A DNA stretch of 64,000 nucleotides, taken from Acidobacteriaceae bacterium TAA 166. Lineage in GTDB: Bacteria; Acidobacteriota; Terriglobia; Terriglobales; Acidobacteriaceae. Positions 1 through 8,033 of the stretch are shown here, one piece after another. Under the pieces are notes generated by a model. That model did not search any database and had not been told where the DNA came from. It saw only the letters and a program-made list of their open reading frames with translations. The position numbers and the translations under genes were made by a program. Location of the stretch: contig ATWD01000003.1 of assembly GCA_000421065.1 (NCBI GenBank), positions 124,001-188,000 of the forward strand, read 5' to 3'. Position 1 is the first letter of the stretch; each line of letters starts with the position of its first letter.

Positions 1-2
1 AT

Positions 3-1406
3 GAATATGCGAACTGGCATCCGGGAATGAGCGGCTCAGCTTTCGTTACGATCACACGTAAGGATAGCGAGAATAGTCGTCGGGCGCTTTTCCTCTTGAA
101 GTGGCGTGGAAACGACGGGACATTCATGGCACCCAACTCCGTCGTGCTTGCCTTTGATAAGCCGACCCCAGTTCCGATCGATTTCAAACTAGCAACGCCG
201 GGAATTCATCAAGCTATCCTAGAGATCGTAGATCCAAGCACAGATCGGAGTCTAGGCAGTTTTCTCAACACGGTCGTTGCATCGCAACCTGTTGCTCTAA
301 GTTCGACTCCGACAAGCTGGCAGGGAGAAGTCCCGCTCTCTCATGAGGTATGTCCCACGTTTGATGTGGCGGCAGGGACGTCGGTTCTCTCCGTTACTGT
401 GACGATCTCAAAGGGGCCAGCTATTTTTTGGACTGGGCCTTCCACATCGAGGGGATCAGATAGCTACCTTCGATATTTCTTGCCGAATCAAAACCCAAAT
501 ACCATCTTCTTCAAAGCCCCCGGCACACGTCACGTACTCATTGCCAACCCTGCGGATGGGGTCTGGGCATTCTGCGTGAGAAATCATCAAGGTGCCGCGG
601 ACAGGCAGGGTGAAAACGTTGCGTCAATAGATGCAAGGATAGAAGTATCTCCATTTCAGCTCGCGCTGAAACTATCCGATATACACCTTCGGGCCGAACC
701 AGATGGCCGGACGCAGATCGGGGCCGATCTTTCTGTCAAAAACATCGGAGTTGGGGTTAGACGGCCGATCATAAAGTCGGAACCAGCAATTGTCGACCGT
801 CGTTCAATGTCCTTTCTGCCCGACAAACGAACCCTAACGGCTGATTTTGCGATTCCAGAGGAAACGTCCCAGCTGAGCCTGTTGTTTCCGAGACGCGCAG
901 GCAATCTGACCGCTTTTGTGTACCTGTGCGGACAGAACAGTGACGAGGCGAAACGTTGCAAGCTGTTGGACGTGAAAGTTGCGACAGGTCCCTTGGACTA
1001 CATACGTCCCTCTCCGGGAACGTGGAAAGTCTTGCTATCAAACGATTCCTCAAGTGACACGCGTCTTGTCGATAAAACTGCGATAACTATAGTGCGCTCC
1101 GCTTTCGCAAATTCATCTGCACTAGATCTGAATCGTGGAAGTTTGACCACAACACCCCCGATACTCACCGACGAAAGTGTCCAGACTTCGCTCTCTGTCA
1201 CGACGGCTAGTCCGTCTGCCCAGACTGAGGCGCTCATAACAACGGTGTTTGACGGCGCCGAAGAGGATGAAGAGACGCCATCTAGAAAAGATTTCCGTCA
1301 CTTCTTCACGAACACTTCTCGTCCAGCAGCTGTTGGCAGGTCAATCGATTTGCTCCCCAAATCGGTGCTCAACAGTGCCTCCCTCGTAAAACGGTCGCCG
1401 CAATAG
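3..1406 (+). CDS. C-terminal part of a subtilase-like (tripeptidyl-peptidase II-like) protein, 5' end outside window
   Basis: The frame is open from the first full codon, so the gene begins outside the window; an internal ATG at 27 is probably not the start. About 467 residues are visible. The N-terminal part (PGMSGSAFV...) resembles the beta-sandwich that follows the catalytic domain in large subtilases, and the segment PGIHQAILEIVDPST resembles the TPP II pattern in which a bound product returns a short description of the domain boundary. No catalytic Asp, His or Ser motif lies in the visible part, so peptidase activity cannot be judged. The last 100 residues are low-complexity, rich in Ser, Thr and Asp. 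It is followed 120 bp later by the TonB receptor on the same strand. Family assignment is by general resemblance and is tentative. Confidence 0.5.
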   Translation, partial: EYANWHPGMSGSAFVTITRKDSENSRRALFLLKWRGNDGTFMAPNSVVLAFDKPTPVPIDFKLATPGIHQAILEIVDPSTDRSLGSFLNTVVASQPVALSSTPTSWQGEVPLSHEVCPTFDVAAGTSVLSVTVTISKGPAIFWTGPSTSRGSDSYLRYFLPNQNPNTIFFKAPGTRHVLIANPADGVWAFCVRNHQGAADRQGENVASIDARIEVSPFQLALKLSDIHLRAEPDGRTQIGADLSVKNIGVGVRRPIIKSEPAIVDRRSMSFLPDKRTLTADFAIPEETSQLSLLFPRRAGNLTAFVYLCGQNSDEAKRCKLLDVKVATGPLDYIRPSPGTWKVLLSNDSSSDTRLVDKTAITIVRSAFANSSALDLNRGSLTTTPPILTDESVQTSLSVTTASPSAQTEALITTVFDGAEEDEETPSRKDFRHFFTNTSRPAAVGRSIDLLPKSVLNSASLVKRSPQ

Positions 1407-1526
1407 CGATGGCAGTGTTGTAGCGCGCAAGTGGAAATCGCCGCGCCCGATTGCCACGTGATTGTGAATCCGTGGAAACCGACAACCCAATTTAGCCTCA
1501 GCCAAGTTTCTCTCAGGAGTTACACA

Positions 1527-4500
1527 ATGAACGTCCGTCGATTAGTTCAAATGCTCGCCCTGCTTATAGCATTTGCTTCCGTCCCAATATGTCATGCTCA
1601 GGGCATCAGCGCTTCTATTGGGGGAATTGTCAAAGATCGCAGTGATTTAGCCATTCCAGGTACAGAGATAACCTTGACAAACAAAGAGACTAGAGTGGCG
1701 TCTAGTACACTTACAAACAAATCAGGAGTCTACCGAGTGCCGGGACTCCGACCCGGCGGCTACGTACTACACGCTGAGAAGCATGGCTTCAAATATGCCG
1801 AGCTGCAGAACATACAACTCACAGTCGGCCAAGAGCTAGTGCAGGACATTCGCCTCCAGGTTGGTACAGTTGACCAAGTTGTCTCCGTCAACGTTGAAGA
1901 GGCGGAGGTTAACACGTCAAACGGAGCAGTCACAACTGTAATTGGCAAACAATTGATCGACAACTTGCCGGTAAATGGTCGAAGCTTAGCGACCTTGTTC
2001 GAGTTGACGCCAGGTGTCCTTCAAGCCCCGAGCAGTTCGCAAAATCCAGGTGGATTCATCGTCAATGGGCAACGTGCTAGCGCAAACAACCTCATGATCG
2101 ATGGGGTCAGCGGAAACGTCTCGCTGACTCCCACCTTTGGCTCTAACGTAGGTGGTGTCGGCCTGCCGACCTCCGCATCAGGAGGTACTAATGGAATCTT
2201 GCCGATGGATGCGATTGAAGAGTTTCGCATTCAGACATCCACCTATTCTGCGGAATTTGGCAGGAGTCCGGGTGCTCAGATTCAAGTGCGAAGTAGAGGT
2301 GGGTCGGATCGTTTTCATGGTACGGTCTTCGAATACTTTCGTAATCAAGCTCTGGATGCGACCGATTGGTTTGTGAAGCACGCAGGAAAGACAGAACCGG
2401 CACTTCGCATGAACGATTTTGGGGGAACGTTGAGTGGTCCGATCCTTCACGGTCGCTTATTTGGACTCGTTGCCCATGAGACCCTTCTCATGCACCAACC
2501 ACGCTTTAGTACATTCGATGTTCCAAGTATGTCTACAAAGCAAACTGCGGCACCGTCACTACGGCCATTTCTTGCTGTGTTCCCCGACGGCAATTCAACC
2601 TCTTCGTCCTGTCCCAATGCCGATCCTTCGTGTGATCCCGCTAAAGCAGGTGCCGACATCTATGACAATTCATACTTGAACATAGTCGTCGACCATTCGA
2701 CGTCGACTCGTGTTGACTACAAGATGAATCCCAAACTGAGCTTGTTTGAGCGAGTAAATATAGCTCCATCAAGCATTGATCTAAGATCCGTCCCAGGGGG
2801 CGGCCTTGAAAGTGTTGACTACTACACCTCAACGACCGGTATGACCTTCGTGGCGAGTCCGCGACTGGTCGACGAGGCGAATGTCGGTTACGCACGAACT
2901 GGAGCCTCCGATCAACAACACTTAATAGGGGGAGTAGGAAGCGATACAACGGGTGTTGATGCAAGCATTGCGGCGCTCAGGCTGCCGCCCAATGCCTACT
3001 TGACGTTCGCAACGCCGATCGGAACATATAACTCAGGAACCAGCTATGGGAACACCCAAAACCAGTGGAACCTGGTAAATACGGTAAGCATGAATATAGG
3101 CCGCCATCTTCTCAAGGGTGGTGTTGACTACAGACGAAGCAGCCCAAGCATCGTCGAGGGCAGTGAACTCACCCTAAGTACTGGATACAAAAGTTTGCAG
3201 AATATTGCAACCGGGGTGCTGGAAAGCGTAAATCTATTTGCGTCCGCTCCTCTCTCCAGCCCTGCCTTTAAGTTTTTGTATAACAATCTGTCGGTGTTCG
3301 CTCAGGACACGTGGCGAATAACTGATCGGCTGACGATAGACTATGGCGTTCGCTGGGAGGTCACCCCCCCCCCTAGTGACGGGCATGGCGGGCCGCTGGC
3401 GATCACTGGCCCACTTGATAATTTGTCTGAAGTCGAAACTGCTGCACCTGGAACACCCTTGTGGAGCACGACCTACACCAATATTGCTCCCCGCTTCGGG
3501 TTTGCCTATAGAGTGAACCGGAGCACCAGGTTCGGCACTGTGGTTCGCGGTGGTTTTGGACGGTTTTACGATACCGGCACAACGAGCGCGGTGACCAATA
3601 CGCTGGCTGGGGCTTACCCATATAGCGCCTCTGTTACGGTGTCGAATATTACGCTGGGGCAAATAAACACTAATGCTCTAACGTTGCAATCGGCAGTGCT
3701 CCCACAGGCTAGTCTCAACGTGTATGACCCAAACCTCAAGCTCCCAAGGACGTATCAATGGAGCCTCATCCTCGACCAGTCGCTAGGCAGTCGGGCGACT
3801 ATTGGCGTTAGCTACATTGGGAATGAAGGTAGGGCATTGCTGATAAGGGGCTTGCACGGGAATAAAGTAAGTCCTCTGGCTACGAACCTGCTGCTCACTA
3901 CAAACGGAGGATCGTCGAAGTACGAGGCTCTCCAGATTCAGGCCAAAGGAGCCGTGTTCGGCGGCCTCAGTGGCATTGTTGGTTACACATGGTCGCATGC
4001 GTTGGATGATATTGACGACGAGTTCTCACAGACAACAACGAATGCCCCTTTGCAGTTCGCTTCTTCGGGGTTCGACATACGACATATGTTTTCTGTTGGA
4101 GCTCATTGGGCTGGCCCTCCCGCAGGGAGAAGAACTTTTGTGGATGTGATCCGATCGGGCTGGAGTATGGACGCGATCACAAAACTTCAAACTGCATCTC
4201 CTCTGACTGTGACAGCGCAAACGAATCCTGCATTCACGCAGCTCTATAACGCTACTCCTCGAGCTGATATTGTTCCTGGCGTCCAAGCGGTTATAGAGAA
4301 TCCTACGTATCCCGGCGGCAAAGGTCTTAATCGTGCCGCGTTTACTAGTCCTCCATCTTCGCCAGTAAGACAGGGAACCAGCGGGAGAAATGCATATAGG
4401 CTCTTTGGCTTGACCCAGTTTGATCTTGCGGTGAGTAAACAACTCTTTCGAACAGAGCGGCTAAATGTGTTGCTGAGAATTGACGGTTTTAACGTGTTGA

Positions 4501-4676
4501 ACACCCCCAATTTTTCATCCGTCAGCACCGGATTGTCGTCTGCTACATTTGGTCAAGCAACTAACACCTACGCAGGAAGCTATGGGTCGACAGGCGCCGA
4601 CAATCCAAGTACGAATCAAGTGTTCGCAAACGGTGCCCCGCGTAACATTCAGGCTTCATTGAAGATGACCTTCTAG
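1527..4676 (+). CDS. TonB-dependent receptor, Oar-like, with carboxypeptidase-regulatory-like N-terminal domain
   Basis: A 1049-residue outer-membrane receptor. I chose the ATG at 1527 because CAGGAG lies just upstream and it gives a clean signal peptide (residues 1-25, ending CHAQ). Residues about 27-110 form a CarboxypepD_reg/Cna-B-like beta-sandwich (IGGIVKDRSD...). A plug domain follows (about 130-250, IGKQLIDNLPVNGRSL), then a long beta-barrel ending in the typical aromatic C-terminus KMTF. This architecture is the expanded Oar/SusC-like class seen in Acidobacteriota, normally used for uptake of large or polymeric substrates; the substrate cannot be told from sequence. A C10 tract at 3364-3373 encodes part of a Pro run inside the barrel. 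The gene converges on the RiPP precursor genes and shares a hairpin with them at 4682-4716. Confidence 0.9.
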   Translation: MNVRRLVQMLALLIAFASVPICHAQGISASIGGIVKDRSDLAIPGTEITLTNKETRVASSTLTNKSGVYRVPGLRPGGYVLHAEKHGFKYAELQNIQLTVGQELVQDIRLQVGTVDQVVSVNVEEAEVNTSNGAVTTVIGKQLIDNLPVNGRSLATLFELTPGVLQAPSSSQNPGGFIVNGQRASANNLMIDGVSGNVSLTPTFGSNVGGVGLPTSASGGTNGILPMDAIEEFRIQTSTYSAEFGRSPGAQIQVRSRGGSDRFHGTVFEYFRNQALDATDWFVKHAGKTEPALRMNDFGGTLSGPILHGRLFGLVAHETLLMHQPRFSTFDVPSMSTKQTAAPSLRPFLAVFPDGNSTSSSCPNADPSCDPAKAGADIYDNSYLNIVVDHSTSTRVDYKMNPKLSLFERVNIAPSSIDLRSVPGGGLESVDYYTSTTGMTFVASPRLVDEANVGYARTGASDQQHLIGGVGSDTTGVDASIAALRLPPNAYLTFATPIGTYNSGTSYGNTQNQWNLVNTVSMNIGRHLLKGGVDYRRSSPSIVEGSELTLSTGYKSLQNIATGVLESVNLFASAPLSSPAFKFLYNNLSVFAQDTWRITDRLTIDYGVRWEVTPPPSDGHGGPLAITGPLDNLSEVETAAPGTPLWSTTYTNIAPRFGFAYRVNRSTRFGTVVRGGFGRFYDTGTTSAVTNTLAGAYPYSASVTVSNITLGQINTNALTLQSAVLPQASLNVYDPNLKLPRTYQWSLILDQSLGSRATIGVSYIGNEGRALLIRGLHGNKVSPLATNLLLTTNGGSSKYEALQIQAKGAVFGGLSGIVGYTWSHALDDIDDEFSQTTTNAPLQFASSGFDIRHMFSVGAHWAGPPAGRRTFVDVIRSGWSMDAITKLQTASPLTVTAQTNPAFTQLYNATPRADIVPGVQAVIENPTYPGGKGLNRAAFTSPPSSPVRQGTSGRNAYRLFGLTQFDLAVSKQLFRTERLNVLLRIDGFNVLNTPNFSSVSTGLSSATFGQATNTYAGSYGSTGADNPSTNQVFANGAPRNIQASLKMTF

Positions 4677-4681
4677 CGACC

Positions 4682-4716
4682 TTCATTTCGGAGGCTCGTT
4701 GAGCCTCCGAAATGAA
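4682..4716. terminator. Perfect 16-bp inverted repeat between convergent genes
   Basis: Arms at 4682-4697 and 4701-4716 are exact reverse complements (core TCGGAGGCTC / GAGCCTCCGA) around a GTT loop. It starts 5 bp after the TonB receptor stop and ends 10 bp before the stop of the convergent precursor gene, so it probably ends transcription from both sides. No long T-run follows on either strand, so it is not a textbook intrinsic terminator. Confidence 0.7.
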
Positions 4717-4726
4717 CGATCGTTTC

Positions 4727-4867
4727 CTACTCGTCGACTTCATATGCAGCAGACGACGAGGTGCTTGGATTTGCGGCTTCATGGCAGACGCCTTTCTTGT
4801 TTGCGGCTGTCATGATCGCGCTCTCCGCAGTCGAGAATACGGTCAGCGTTGGGCTTTGATATTTCAT
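4727..4867 (-). CDS. Putative lasso-type RiPP precursor peptide 2
   Basis: A 46-residue peptide starting MKYQSPTLTVFSTAESAI. The start at 4867 is fixed by a near-ideal Shine-Dalgarno (AAGGAGGTG, 4874-4882 on the complement). The N-terminus carries the YxxPxL motif that lasso-peptide leader sequences use to bind the RRE (PqqD-like) protein. The C-terminal ten residues, SSSAAYEVDE, are identical to those of the upstream precursor at 4935-5078, while the middle (about residues 19-36, with one Cys) differs. It is downstream of precursor 1 and of a truncated cyclase gene on the same strand. What is seen: leader motif, duplicated tail, ribosome site. What is inferred: that it is a RiPP substrate. 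Where the core begins is not clear. Confidence 0.7.
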   Translation of the reverse strand: MKYQSPTLTVFSTAESAIMTAANKKGVCHEAANPSTSSSAAYEVDE

Positions 4868-4934
4868 TCTTTTCACCTCCTTTACTCGGGGTTTTAGTGG
4901 CGGTTGAAAATGCGAGGAACATCTGGGGTCGATC

Positions 4935-5078
4935 CTACTCATCGACTTCGTAAGCAGCAGAGCTGCTGCCGCCGTTTGAGCCCGAATCAGCGCAGGCATC
5001 GGAACTCTTGGTGCCTGCACCGAGGACCACCTGAGAAGCGCTCCCGAACAGTCGCATTTGCGGAGTTGTATACATCAT
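4935..5078 (-). CDS. Putative lasso-type RiPP precursor peptide 1
   Basis: A 47-residue peptide beginning MMYTTPQMRLFGSASQVVLG. Two adjacent ATGs (5078 and 5075) lie behind AAGGAGGTG (5085-5093 on the complement). YTTPQM...FGSAS fits the YxxPx(L/M)...G pattern of lasso leaders. The following segment, GAGTKSSDACADSGS, has Gly residues with an Asp about seven residues later, which would suit a Gly-Asp macrolactam, but the usual Thr at the penultimate leader position is not evident. The peptide ends SSSAAYEVDE, the same tail as precursor 2. It lies 183 bp downstream of the truncated cyclase stop. The RiPP assignment is firm as a class guess; lasso chemistry is an inference from the leader and the neighbouring cyclase remnant. 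Confidence 0.72.
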   Translation of the reverse strand: MMYTTPQMRLFGSASQVVLGAGTKSSDACADSGSNGGSSSAAYEVDE

Positions 5079-5261
5079 GTTTTTCACCTCCTTCCTGTTG
5101 ATACTATTTCCGGCATTTGGGGCGTTCCCGCCATCCAAATTTCTATTGGAGAGGCCGTGGCAAATTTATCTCATCTCGATAGTGGCGGCTGAGCGCACGC
5201 GGAAATCAAGATGAAGTGAGAGTCTCGCCAGTGGTATAAAGTTCTTGCGACGAACATTCCT

Positions 5262-5662
5262 TTATCCCGTCTGCGGATGAAGACCCAGACCAATTGGGTG
5301 TCTAGTCTCAAAAGCGAGCTGGCGCTGATCCAAATCTTCGAATAGAAGGCATGCTCCAAAAACGCGCTCGAACAGCAAAATCGGTGTTGCCGTCCCCTGA
5401 CTCAATTGTGAACATCGACTGAGCACCTCATCGCGATCGACGTATAAGTCAGTGAGCTTGGACGTCGAGAGGAGAGTCGCAAATTCGCTAATATTGTCGA
5501 GCAGAGTGAGTGCTGGCTGCCTTTGACCGAGCCATTTGTTTTTTCTGTCGAGCACAACTGCTGGCACGACGTCTCGTAACGCGCGCCGCATAAGAGATCT
5601 GCGTTGATGTGGCCTGAGGAGCTGGTCGCCAGGAATTGCGAAGAGTGGTCTGCCCGACTTGC
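5262..5662 (-). pseudogene. 3' remnant of an asparagine-synthase-like lasso cyclase, truncated by an IS element
   Basis: The open frame runs from the IS3 left end to a TAA at 5262 and encodes about 133 residues. The segment PGDQLLRPHQRRSLMRRAL followed by RDVVPAVVLDRKNKW is the C-terminal signature of asparagine-synthase-type enzymes, including lasso-peptide cyclases that adenylate the Asp/Glu side chain and close the macrolactam ring. The N-terminal glutaminase-like and ATP-binding (SGGxDS) parts are missing: beyond the IS at 6926 comes non-coding DNA and an unrelated gene. The remnant can therefore not make an active cyclase. Same strand and immediately upstream of the two precursor genes. 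Other asparagine-synthase-like RiPP or amidotransferase enzymes are possible, but the neighbouring YxxPxL leaders favour a lasso cyclase. Confidence 0.75.
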
Positions 5663-5706
5663 TTTGTACCAGTGACTAAGAGAGACACTGGAATGAGGAG
5701 AGCAAG

Positions 5707-5988
5707 ATGTCCCGAGGTAAGCGGTACCAACCCGAGCAGGTTGTGAACCTGCTGCGACAGATCGAAGTGGCGGTAGCGAACGGCAAGACGACGTCGCAGG
5801 CATGCAAGGAAGCGGAGATCGTGGAGCAGACGTATTTTCGCTGGCGCAGGGAGTATGGCGGGTTGCAGATCGACCAGGCGAAACGGTTGAAGGAGCTTGA
5901 GCAGGAGAACGGGAAGCTGAAGCGTCTGGTGGCGAACCTGAGTCTGGATAACCTTGTGCTGAAGGACATCGCCTCGGGAAACTTCTAA
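5707..5988 (+). CDS. IS3-family transposase OrfA
   Basis: A 93-residue helix-turn-helix protein. Residues about 7-55 form the HTH that recognises the IS ends (RYQPEQVVNLLRQIE ... SQACKEAEIVEQTYFRWRREY), and residues about 58-90 form a leucine-zipper-like coiled coil (AKRLKELEQENGKLKRLV), the usual OrfA arrangement. Near its end the codons TCG-GGA-AAC contain the slippery heptamer GGGAAAC (5976-5982); a -1 shift there joins OrfA to OrfB and makes the full transposase. OrfA alone normally acts as a regulator of transposition. Confidence 0.92.
   Translation: MSRGKRYQPEQVVNLLRQIEVAVANGKTTSQACKEAEIVEQTYFRWRREYGGLQIDQAKRLKELEQENGKLKRLVANLSLDNLVLKDIASGNF
5976..5982 (+). promoter_or_regulatory. Programmed -1 frameshift heptamer GGGAAAC
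   Basis: The heptamer G-GGA-AAC is in register with the OrfA codons (X-XXY-YYZ). A -1 slip makes translation continue CTT-CTA-AGC-CCT and enter the OrfB frame without meeting a stop, passing through the GTG at 6012. The OrfA stop is two codons after the heptamer. GGGAAAC is a known slippery sequence; whether a stimulatory structure follows was not worked out. Confidence 0.6.
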
Positions 5989-6011
5989 GCCCTGAGCGAC
6001 GGCGCAGTGCG

Positions 6012-6908
6012 GTGAGCCATGCCTGTGAGCGTGGCGCGAGTGAGCGGCATGCGTGCCTTCTGTTGGGGCAGCCCAGGGGCACGCAGCGCTACCGGCCGAC
6101 ACAGCGCGAAGACGAAGATCGTCTGACTCAGGCCATCGTTGCTCTTGCCAGCCAGTATGGACGTTACGGGTATCGCCGGATCACGGCGTTGCTGGTGCGT
6201 GCCGGCTGGAAGGTGGGCAAGGACCGGGTCGAACGCATCTGGCGTCGTGAAGGGCTGAAGGTACCGAAGAGGCAGAAGCCAAGAGGACGGTTGTGGCTCA
6301 ACGATGGATCGTGTGTGCGGCTTAGACCGACGCATGCGGGCCACGTGTGGAGCTACGACTTCGTCAGCGCACGAACGCATGACGGCCGTAGTGTGCGCAT
6401 CCTCAACCTGATCGACGAGTCCACGCGCGAGTGCCTGCTGATCCGTGCGGAACGGCGTTGGTCCTCAGCCAAAGTGATCGGAGCGCTGGCTGACGTCATG
6501 GTGTGGAAGGGAGTGCCAGAGCATCTTCGATCAGACAACGGGCCCGAGTTCGTGGCCAAGGACCTGCGCAAATGGCTTGCCGATACCGGCGCAAAAACAC
6601 TGTACATCGAACCTGGATCTCCGTGGGAGAACGGCTACTGTGAAAGCTTCAACTCCAAGCTCAGAGGTGAGTTCCTCAACGGCGAACTCTTCTACTCGAT
6701 GAAAGAACTGCGTGTGCTGGCTGAGCGCTGGCGCATCCACTACAACACCGTCAGGCCGCACTCTTCGCTCGGCTACAGACCTCCAGCACCAGAGGCATGG
6801 ATGACTTCGACCACTTGGCAACATGGGGAGCCAGTCGCTTCGCTCCCGGCTCCCCATGTTGCCACACCCTGCATCGATCTGATCTCAGAGGTCAATGCGC
6901 TACACTAA
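6012..6908 (+). CDS. IS3-family transposase OrfB (DDE integrase core)
   Basis: A 298-residue catalytic subunit; it could start at the GTG at 6012 but is probably made mainly as an OrfAB fusion. An HTH_21-like segment (RLTQAIVALASQYGRYGYRR) is followed by the rve integrase core. The DDE triad is visible in WSYDFV, LRSDNGPEF and the ENGYCESFNSKLR stretch (D, D and E). The C-terminus has the IS3-typical HYNTVRPHSSLGYRPP block. Length and motifs look intact, so this copy may still be active. It lies immediately next to the truncated lasso cyclase. Confidence 0.93.
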   Translation: MSHACERGASERHACLLLGQPRGTQRYRPTQREDEDRLTQAIVALASQYGRYGYRRITALLVRAGWKVGKDRVERIWRREGLKVPKRQKPRGRLWLNDGSCVRLRPTHAGHVWSYDFVSARTHDGRSVRILNLIDESTRECLLIRAERRWSSAKVIGALADVMVWKGVPEHLRSDNGPEFVAKDLRKWLADTGAKTLYIEPGSPWENGYCESFNSKLRGEFLNGELFYSMKELRVLAERWRIHYNTVRPHSSLGYRPPAPEAWMTSTTWQHGEPVASLPAPHVATPCIDLISEVNALH

Positions 6909-6969
6909 CTCCTCACTGGTACAAAACAGCGGGCTAGCCACCGTAGGGTCCGCTTCAATGACGAGGGAA

Positions 6970-7030
6970 GCAGGGAGGCCTGATCGACCTGTACGCGTAT
7001 GGAGTGCGTATGCGATCAGCGCCTCCCTGT
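6970..7030. repeat. Long imperfect inverted repeat (REP-like hairpin)
   Basis: Left arm 6970-6986 (GCAGGGAGGCCTGATCG) pairs with 7013-7030 with a single bulged base, and the interior adds a TACGC/GCGTA stem. It lies 16 bp past the stop of the NmrA-like gene and 45 bp past the IS right end. It may end transcription of the NmrA gene, or be a REP-type repeat; no T-run follows on the gene's strand. Confidence 0.55.
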
Positions 7031-7046
7031 AACCATGATCCAGCAC

Positions 7047-7898
7047 CTATACCGCAAAGGAGCTGCTGTGATCATCCATGTACTGGGTTAGACTGCGGGG
7101 CTCTTTACCCGTGATAATTGAGACCATGTCGGACTCAATGGAGAGTCCGCCTAGCGAAGAAGCCGTCCATTCCCGGGTAAAAACATCCACGATACCGGCG
7201 GGCAGTCCCGATTTGGCTAGCCCCTCCTCGAACGCAGCCAAGGTAATCGCCTGATATCCGAAAGGAACTTTGCTAACGCGGCTGAACTCCTTTGCTGCCT
7301 CTTGAAATGTGGTTAGGCGTCCGGTGATGGAGTAAGAGTGATTCCACCACTTCGACTCGGAGAGACAAACGGCTGCCACTTCCGCGATGTCTCGGGTATC
7401 CACCATCCCGGCACGCAAATCGCCGGCCGGGAGGGCCAGCAGACCTATCGCTTTGGCCTGGGAGAACATTCTTGGCAAGTTCTGCATGAAAAAATTGGGT
7501 CGAAGGAAGACGTAGTTCAAGCTGGTCTCTTGAATGAACTCCTCGATCTCACCATGTCCGCGATGGATGTTGGAAAGGCTCTTTGAGCGTTTGCTCGGCC
7601 AACTCGAAGAGACTTTTACGATGACCTCCGCGCCGGCTTCCTCGGCGACCGTGGCGAACCGCTTTTCCTGGTCCACCTGGCTCGGAGAAAACGGAGACAC
7701 CAGAAACGCTCGCTTGATCCCCTTCAACGCTGCCCGTAGGGACGCGTCATCGTCGAAGTTTCCTACCACATAATCAATTCCTGGGACCTTGTCCTGCTGC
7801 TCTCCACGTACCAGGGCTCGGGCCGGAACCCCTTTCCTTGCGAAGATTTTAAGTAGTTCACTGCCGATGTTTCCCGTTGCTCCGGTGATAAGGTACAT
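7047..7898 (-). CDS. NmrA-like NAD(P)-binding oxidoreductase
   Basis: A 283-residue atypical short-chain dehydrogenase. The N-terminus MYLITGATGNIGSELLK has the GxxGxxG dinucleotide-binding loop of the NmrA/YtfG group; ARALVR at about 27-32 gives the Arg that usually prefers NADP. LRPNFFMQNL (about 130) is a hallmark of this family. Members act as quinone or azo reductases, or as redox-sensing regulators that bind NAD(P) without catalysis; which applies here cannot be told. The start is supported by CGGAGG just upstream. A TetR gene lies upstream in the same direction, so it is a likely regulator. Confidence 0.85.
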   Translation of the reverse strand: MYLITGATGNIGSELLKIFARKGVPARALVRGEQQDKVPGIDYVVGNFDDDASLRAALKGIKRAFLVSPFSPSQVDQEKRFATVAEEAGAEVIVKVSSSWPSKRSKSLSNIHRGHGEIEEFIQETSLNYVFLRPNFFMQNLPRMFSQAKAIGLLALPAGDLRAGMVDTRDIAEVAAVCLSESKWWNHSYSITGRLTTFQEAAKEFSRVSKVPFGYQAITLAAFEEGLAKSGLPAGIVDVFTREWTASSLGGLSIESDMVSIITGKEPRSLTQYMDDHSSSFAV

Positions 7899-8033
7899 AG
7901 TTCCTCCGAGTCAAAGCTTCATGATGGTTTCCGTGATTGAGGGGTAAACTCCTGTGAGTTTGCTGAACCGCGGAAAAGAAATCCCCGATGCAAAGTTGGA
8001 TTGAACGACCATTCCATTCGGTTCAAAAAAATA

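Larger units (their letters stand above)
5663..6925 (+). mobile_element. IS3-family insertion sequence, intact-looking
   Basis: About 1263 bp bounded by inverted repeats with core TGTACCAGTGA at 5663-5675 and its complement at 6913-6925. It carries orfA and orfB in overlapping reading phase (-1), the standard IS3 layout. All three catalytic residues of the DDE transposase are present. I see no matching 3-4 bp target duplication: the left flank reads ...CTTGC and the right flank ACAGC.... That fits a later deletion or recombination at one end, as does the loss of the rest of the cyclase gene. The exact IS3 subgroup is not assigned. Confidence 0.9.
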
